A model generated the notes under the pieces. It searched no databases. It was not told where the DNA came from and saw nothing but the letters and a program-made list of their open reading frames with translations. Below, in pieces: positions 6,646 through 9,455 of a DNA stretch of 9,455 nucleotides. Both the position numbers and the translations under genes were made by a program. The stretch is from positions 1 through 9,455 of the forward strand of contig CATISE010000069.1 in NCBI GenBank assembly GCA_949538655.1. The letters run 5' to 3'. Every line of letters starts with the position of its first letter. The stretch's first letter is position 1. The DNA comes from Marine Group II euryarchaeote MED-G33 (lineage in GTDB: Archaea > Thermoplasmatota > Poseidoniia > Poseidoniales > Thalassarchaeaceae).

Positions 6646-6662
6646 GAACCACTACGTGGTTC
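6646..6662 (+). repeat. Perfect hairpin in the predicted 5' leader of the secreted protein gene
   Basis: Arms GAACCAC (6646-6652) and GTGGTTC (6656-6662) are perfectly complementary around TAC. It sits about 20 bases before ATG 6682 and close to the predicted transcription start. As RNA it could cap the 5' end and affect stability; as DNA it could be an operator. A short T-rich run (ATTTT) follows, so a weak terminator is also possible. Confidence 0.5.
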
Positions 6663-6667
6663 ATTTT

Positions 6668-6675
6668 GGAAGTGA
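6668..6675 (+). promoter_or_regulatory. Shine-Dalgarno site of the secreted protein gene
   Basis: GGAAGTGA differs at one base from GGAGGTGA and ends 6 bases before ATG 6682. It supports this start, which is also immediately followed by a signal peptide. Confidence 0.6.
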
Positions 6676-6681
6676 CATAAC

Positions 6682-9455
6682 ATGACAACACGAACGCGTA
6701 CCCTATCGCTAGCCATGATTTGCTTGATGGTGTTCTCCACCACCTTGGTTCATGCAGCAACAATTAGCACCTTTGCCAACGGTAATTCCGATGTCGATGT
6801 CGAACTTCGTGACCAAGGAACTTGGGGCGATGATTTGACTGCAGGCATTAGCATGCCAGCTGGTGAAACAGTGAATGCAGCCGGCTTCATCGTCGGCACA
6901 GACTATGCAGAACACAACGATGTCCAAATCATCGACAGTTCACTGGTAGCCAATGGGGAAATTTGGAATCCAATTTACAACGGTGGCATGACCCAATATT
7001 CCTCAAGTGGGGATTTCACTGTTGCAGAAGAATCTCTACAACTTACCAGTCAAGGTTACAATGCTGATTTCGAATCAGGTTCAGAGGGTTGGACTACTGG
7101 CCCCGATCAAGGTATTCCTCCGCTGGTGGCGAACTGGGCTAGAGGCAATACAAACGACAACGTCCTACCCACACTGGGCTGTGGTGTTGGCGATTGGTGT
7201 TGGGGTACTGATTTTGAAAATCCTGACTACACCGCTAATACTCCTGATGGGGAATTTGAAATGACACTCACCAGTGTTTCATTCTTCGTTCATCCAGGGA
7301 AGGCCGACATGACATTCCGAAGTTACCACTCTCTTTTCTACCGAGAGGCCGGTACAAACCAATACTACTACGACGATTGTGCATATGTTACAGTGCAGAA
7401 CTCAACAAACAATGTTGATTTCCAAAATCCAGTATTCGCCCCATTTGACATTGGAGCAACCACCGGGATATCATCTGGTGATGGTTTGCATCAATTGGGG
7501 ACCTCAACCAATCAAGTTCCATCAGGAAAATGTGGAAACCACCTCAACAATGGGCCAAAGGCTGGCGATTATGTCCTTGCTGGAAATGGAACGACGTCTT
7601 CTAACAGCCAGACTGGGTGGTCCGATATCAGGCTTGATCTCACATCACATCAAGGGCGATACATCAAACTCACTTTCATCCATGAAGTGAATCCTCGTCA
7701 GGGAGCATTCCCTGTTGATATGATGAATGCGGGATGGTATATTGACGGCGTTCGTGTAGGCGATCCTCTCCCTGCTCAAGGTGATGTTACTCTCCGTTCA
7801 TTCGCACCCCAGAGTTCTGGGCAGCCAGGATTCCCTGATGGCTACGGTTTGTTGAATCTTGAACTCCTGAAGTCAGCTTCTGCAGATTTTGGCGTTGATG
7901 TTTTGGACGCAGGAACTGGGTCTGTTGTGATTGATCGCTCTGGAAATGCCATGTCCAACCTTCAGGGTAGTCTGATCGAGTTGTGGAATATCAACGCAGA
8001 CACCTATCCTCTAATCGATTTCAAATTCACCTTTGGTTCGGGCCCATCCAGGCTTTCCACACCGGTATTGCATAGTTTCAGTTTGGGTACGATGATTGGT
8101 ACTACTTTCAACAATACAGACGGTGTCTTTTGGGATGGTGGCTCACATGATGGGGACAAGTGGTCTTCAGCCTTCACTGGCAGTTCAACATTGATGTTGA
8201 TGACACAAATTTTGGATGATTCGTTCTCACCTTCTGCAGTTCGCTCTGACTTCTCAATGCCGGTGGTTGCGATTAAACCGACCATTGTCGATAATTGCGG
8301 TGGCCCCAATTTCATCATGGGCATGAGCCTCAATTCTGATGCGTCTTCAACTATATTGCCAAACGAACAATGGACCGAACTTTCGTCTCCATCGTTTACA
8401 GTCGGTGTCATGGCAAATTACACCTCATTCTGTGAGGTTTATTCTTTCCATGCTGAATATCGGTTTGCGCACCACTCCCGTGGAATCACACTCGATGTGG
8501 CTGCAGATGGAGATATTGAGTGGGGGATGACAGACCCCGGATTCGGCCGCTTTGGTCGACAAGATATGTTCCGCACAGGAATCGTTAACGATGTCAATGA
8601 AGGTTCGACCGAGCGCACAATTGCGTTGGACATCAACCTACAAGGCGAAGGTGCCCCCTTCCTTCTACCCAAAGGGTCCACAGTCCATTATGCCGAATTA
8701 AACTACGATGGCAACACCATTGGTGAATTTGATTTATCAATTGTGAGTGGCAATGAAGAGGTCCTTATCGCCGAGAGCCTGTTTGAGGGTGACAGCCATA
8801 TCCCCTATCCAGGGAGTCCTCTTGTATCCATTCAAGATAGCGTTCAGAGTCTGTTAGACAACCCATTGGTGCCTGTTGCCTGGGTGGATGATTATGGTAA
8901 CGAATGGTGCCTGTTCCGTTTGTTAATCGATGCACCCAATTCAGCATCCGGGGCCTCGATTACATTCCGAGACTTAGACATTCTATACGATTGGAATCGT
9001 GCGATTAGTGATTCAAACAATATCGCGCGCGAGATGAACCAAGGCGTTGCGCTCGCTAGCAGTAATGGGGCGACAGGGAATGTCATTGTTCCAATGAGAA
9101 TCGTTGGGGGTTCCGGCGGTTCGATTTCTTTGTCTTCACTTTCGATTTCAACTACGAGTGGATATGACTCCACTTACGATGACGGTGGGATTACGGGAAT
9201 GTATCCGAATGGAGATGTGATTGAGGTGATTACAACTCACGATGTAGATTCCTCTACTGGCCAAACATTGGGCGGCGCCAGTCTTCTTTTCGAAACTGAA
9301 AATGGCAATATGGAATTGCGTTGGGACAATGCCAACGGCACTTTCTGGGAAGAGAGTGATGTGGATGACAAGATTGACTTCATGTCGATGCAATCACTTG
9401 CAGCCGATGCCGATGGTGGAGGTAAGCAACTCAATTGGCGCTTCCGTGTCAACCC
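6682..9455 (+). CDS. Large secreted cell-surface protein, beta-rich, with a ConA-like/jelly-roll domain (3' end outside window)
   Basis: The frame is open for 924 codons to the window edge with no stop, so the gene is partial. Residues 1-25 are a Sec signal peptide: polar TTRTRT start, hydrophobic core about 8-23, and VHA before the predicted cut after A25. A first beta domain (about 27-112) has the pattern TISTFANGNSDVDVELR then ISMPAGETVNAAGF, which I associate with N-terminal domains of giant surface proteins of marine Euryarchaeota. From DFESGSEGWTTG (129-140) to GWYIDGVRVGD (351-361) there is a jelly-roll module of the kind found C-terminal in immune-inhibitor-A peptidases and in MAM-like domains; its four Cys (167, 173, 233, 284) could form disulfides. 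Later stretches are beta-rich and Ser/Thr/Asp/Gly/Asn-rich, including DVAADGDIEWGMTDPGFGRFGRQ (from about residue 605). N-glycosylation sequons occur (for example NST, NGT). No catalytic motif is visible so far. Adhesion, glycan binding or a wall role is possible; a C-terminal anchor or enzyme domain may lie beyond 9455. Confidence 0.82.
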   Translation, partial: MTTRTRTLSLAMICLMVFSTTLVHAATISTFANGNSDVDVELRDQGTWGDDLTAGISMPAGETVNAAGFIVGTDYAEHNDVQIIDSSLVANGEIWNPIYNGGMTQYSSSGDFTVAEESLQLTSQGYNADFESGSEGWTTGPDQGIPPLVANWARGNTNDNVLPTLGCGVGDWCWGTDFENPDYTANTPDGEFEMTLTSVSFFVHPGKADMTFRSYHSLFYREAGTNQYYYDDCAYVTVQNSTNNVDFQNPVFAPFDIGATTGISSGDGLHQLGTSTNQVPSGKCGNHLNNGPKAGDYVLAGNGTTSSNSQTGWSDIRLDLTSHQGRYIKLTFIHEVNPRQGAFPVDMMNAGWYIDGVRVGDPLPAQGDVTLRSFAPQSSGQPGFPDGYGLLNLELLKSASADFGVDVLDAGTGSVVIDRSGNAMSNLQGSLIELWNINADTYPLIDFKFTFGSGPSRLSTPVLHSFSLGTMIGTTFNNTDGVFWDGGSHDGDKWSSAFTGSSTLMLMTQILDDSFSPSAVRSDFSMPVVAIKPTIVDNCGGPNFIMGMSLNSDASSTILPNEQWTELSSPSFTVGVMANYTSFCEVYSFHAEYRFAHHSRGITLDVAADGDIEWGMTDPGFGRFGRQDMFRTGIVNDVNEGSTERTIALDINLQGEGAPFLLPKGSTVHYAELNYDGNTIGEFDLSIVSGNEEVLIAESLFEGDSHIPYPGSPLVSIQDSVQSLLDNPLVPVAWVDDYGNEWCLFRLLIDAPNSASGASITFRDLDILYDWNRAISDSNNIAREMNQGVALASSNGATGNVIVPMRIVGGSGGSISLSSLSISTTSGYDSTYDDGGITGMYPNGDVIEVITTHDVDSSTGQTLGGASLLFETENGNMELRWDNANGTFWEESDVDDKIDFMSMQSLAADADGGGKQLNWRFRVN

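Noticed and set aside
8004..8411. 135-codon open frame on the minus strand inside the secreted protein gene
   Set aside because: It lies wholly antisense to a continuous, clearly protein-like plus-strand frame with a signal peptide, has no ribosome-binding site I can see and no recognisable motif.
1..9455. CRISPR array, insertion sequence, tRNA or rRNA
   Set aside because: I saw no regularly spaced repeats, transposase motifs, cloverleaf-like segments or rRNA-like sequence. Covariance-model scans would be needed to exclude small RNAs.

Overview
The window looks like a piece of a marine planktonic euryarchaeal genome, most likely Marine Group II/III (Poseidoniales or a relative). This is an inference. 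It rests on moderate GC, densely packed genes, an archaeal-style TATA element before one gene, an EF-Tu/SelB-like archaeal translation factor, a ThiI-type PP-loop protein, and a very large secreted beta-rich protein of the style seen in those groups. No marker gene (rRNA or ribosomal protein) is present to settle it. I see no mobile element, CRISPR array, tRNA or rRNA.

Layout. (1) Positions 1-88 are a short upstream region with a perfect 8-bp inverted repeat. (2) A plus-strand pair follows: a biotin carboxylase (89-1426) and a PfkB-family sugar kinase (1431-2405). They are separated by 4 bases, and the kinase ribosome-binding site overlaps the carboxylase stop. (3) A minus-strand cluster, read from right to left, holds a YciA-like acyl-CoA thioesterase (5807-5346), a GTPase-dead EF-Tu/SelB-like protein (5316-4333), and a two-TM, PH-like membrane protein with a roughly 500-residue disordered tail (4250-2406). 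The last gene ends base-to-base against the kinase stop codon. (4) A divergent promoter region of about 100 bp separates the thioesterase from a stand-alone ThiI-type PP-loop domain protein (5907-6572). (5) A 109-bp intergenic stretch carries two perfect hairpins, a TATA-like element and a Shine-Dalgarno site. (6) A secreted giant surface protein starts at 6682 and is still open at the window edge after 924 codons.

How the genes may work together. The carboxylase and thioesterase both touch acyl-CoA metabolism, but they are on opposite strands and no carboxyltransferase or biotin carrier gene is in the window, so a shared pathway is only suggestive. The ThiI-like and EF-like proteins both concern tRNA or translation. 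The most unusual items are the EF-like protein, whose P-loop is altered at both key positions; the membrane-anchored disordered protein beside it; and the ThiI catalytic domain without its usual tRNA-binding domains. I did not find a clear, complete, previously undescribed system. These are individual leads.
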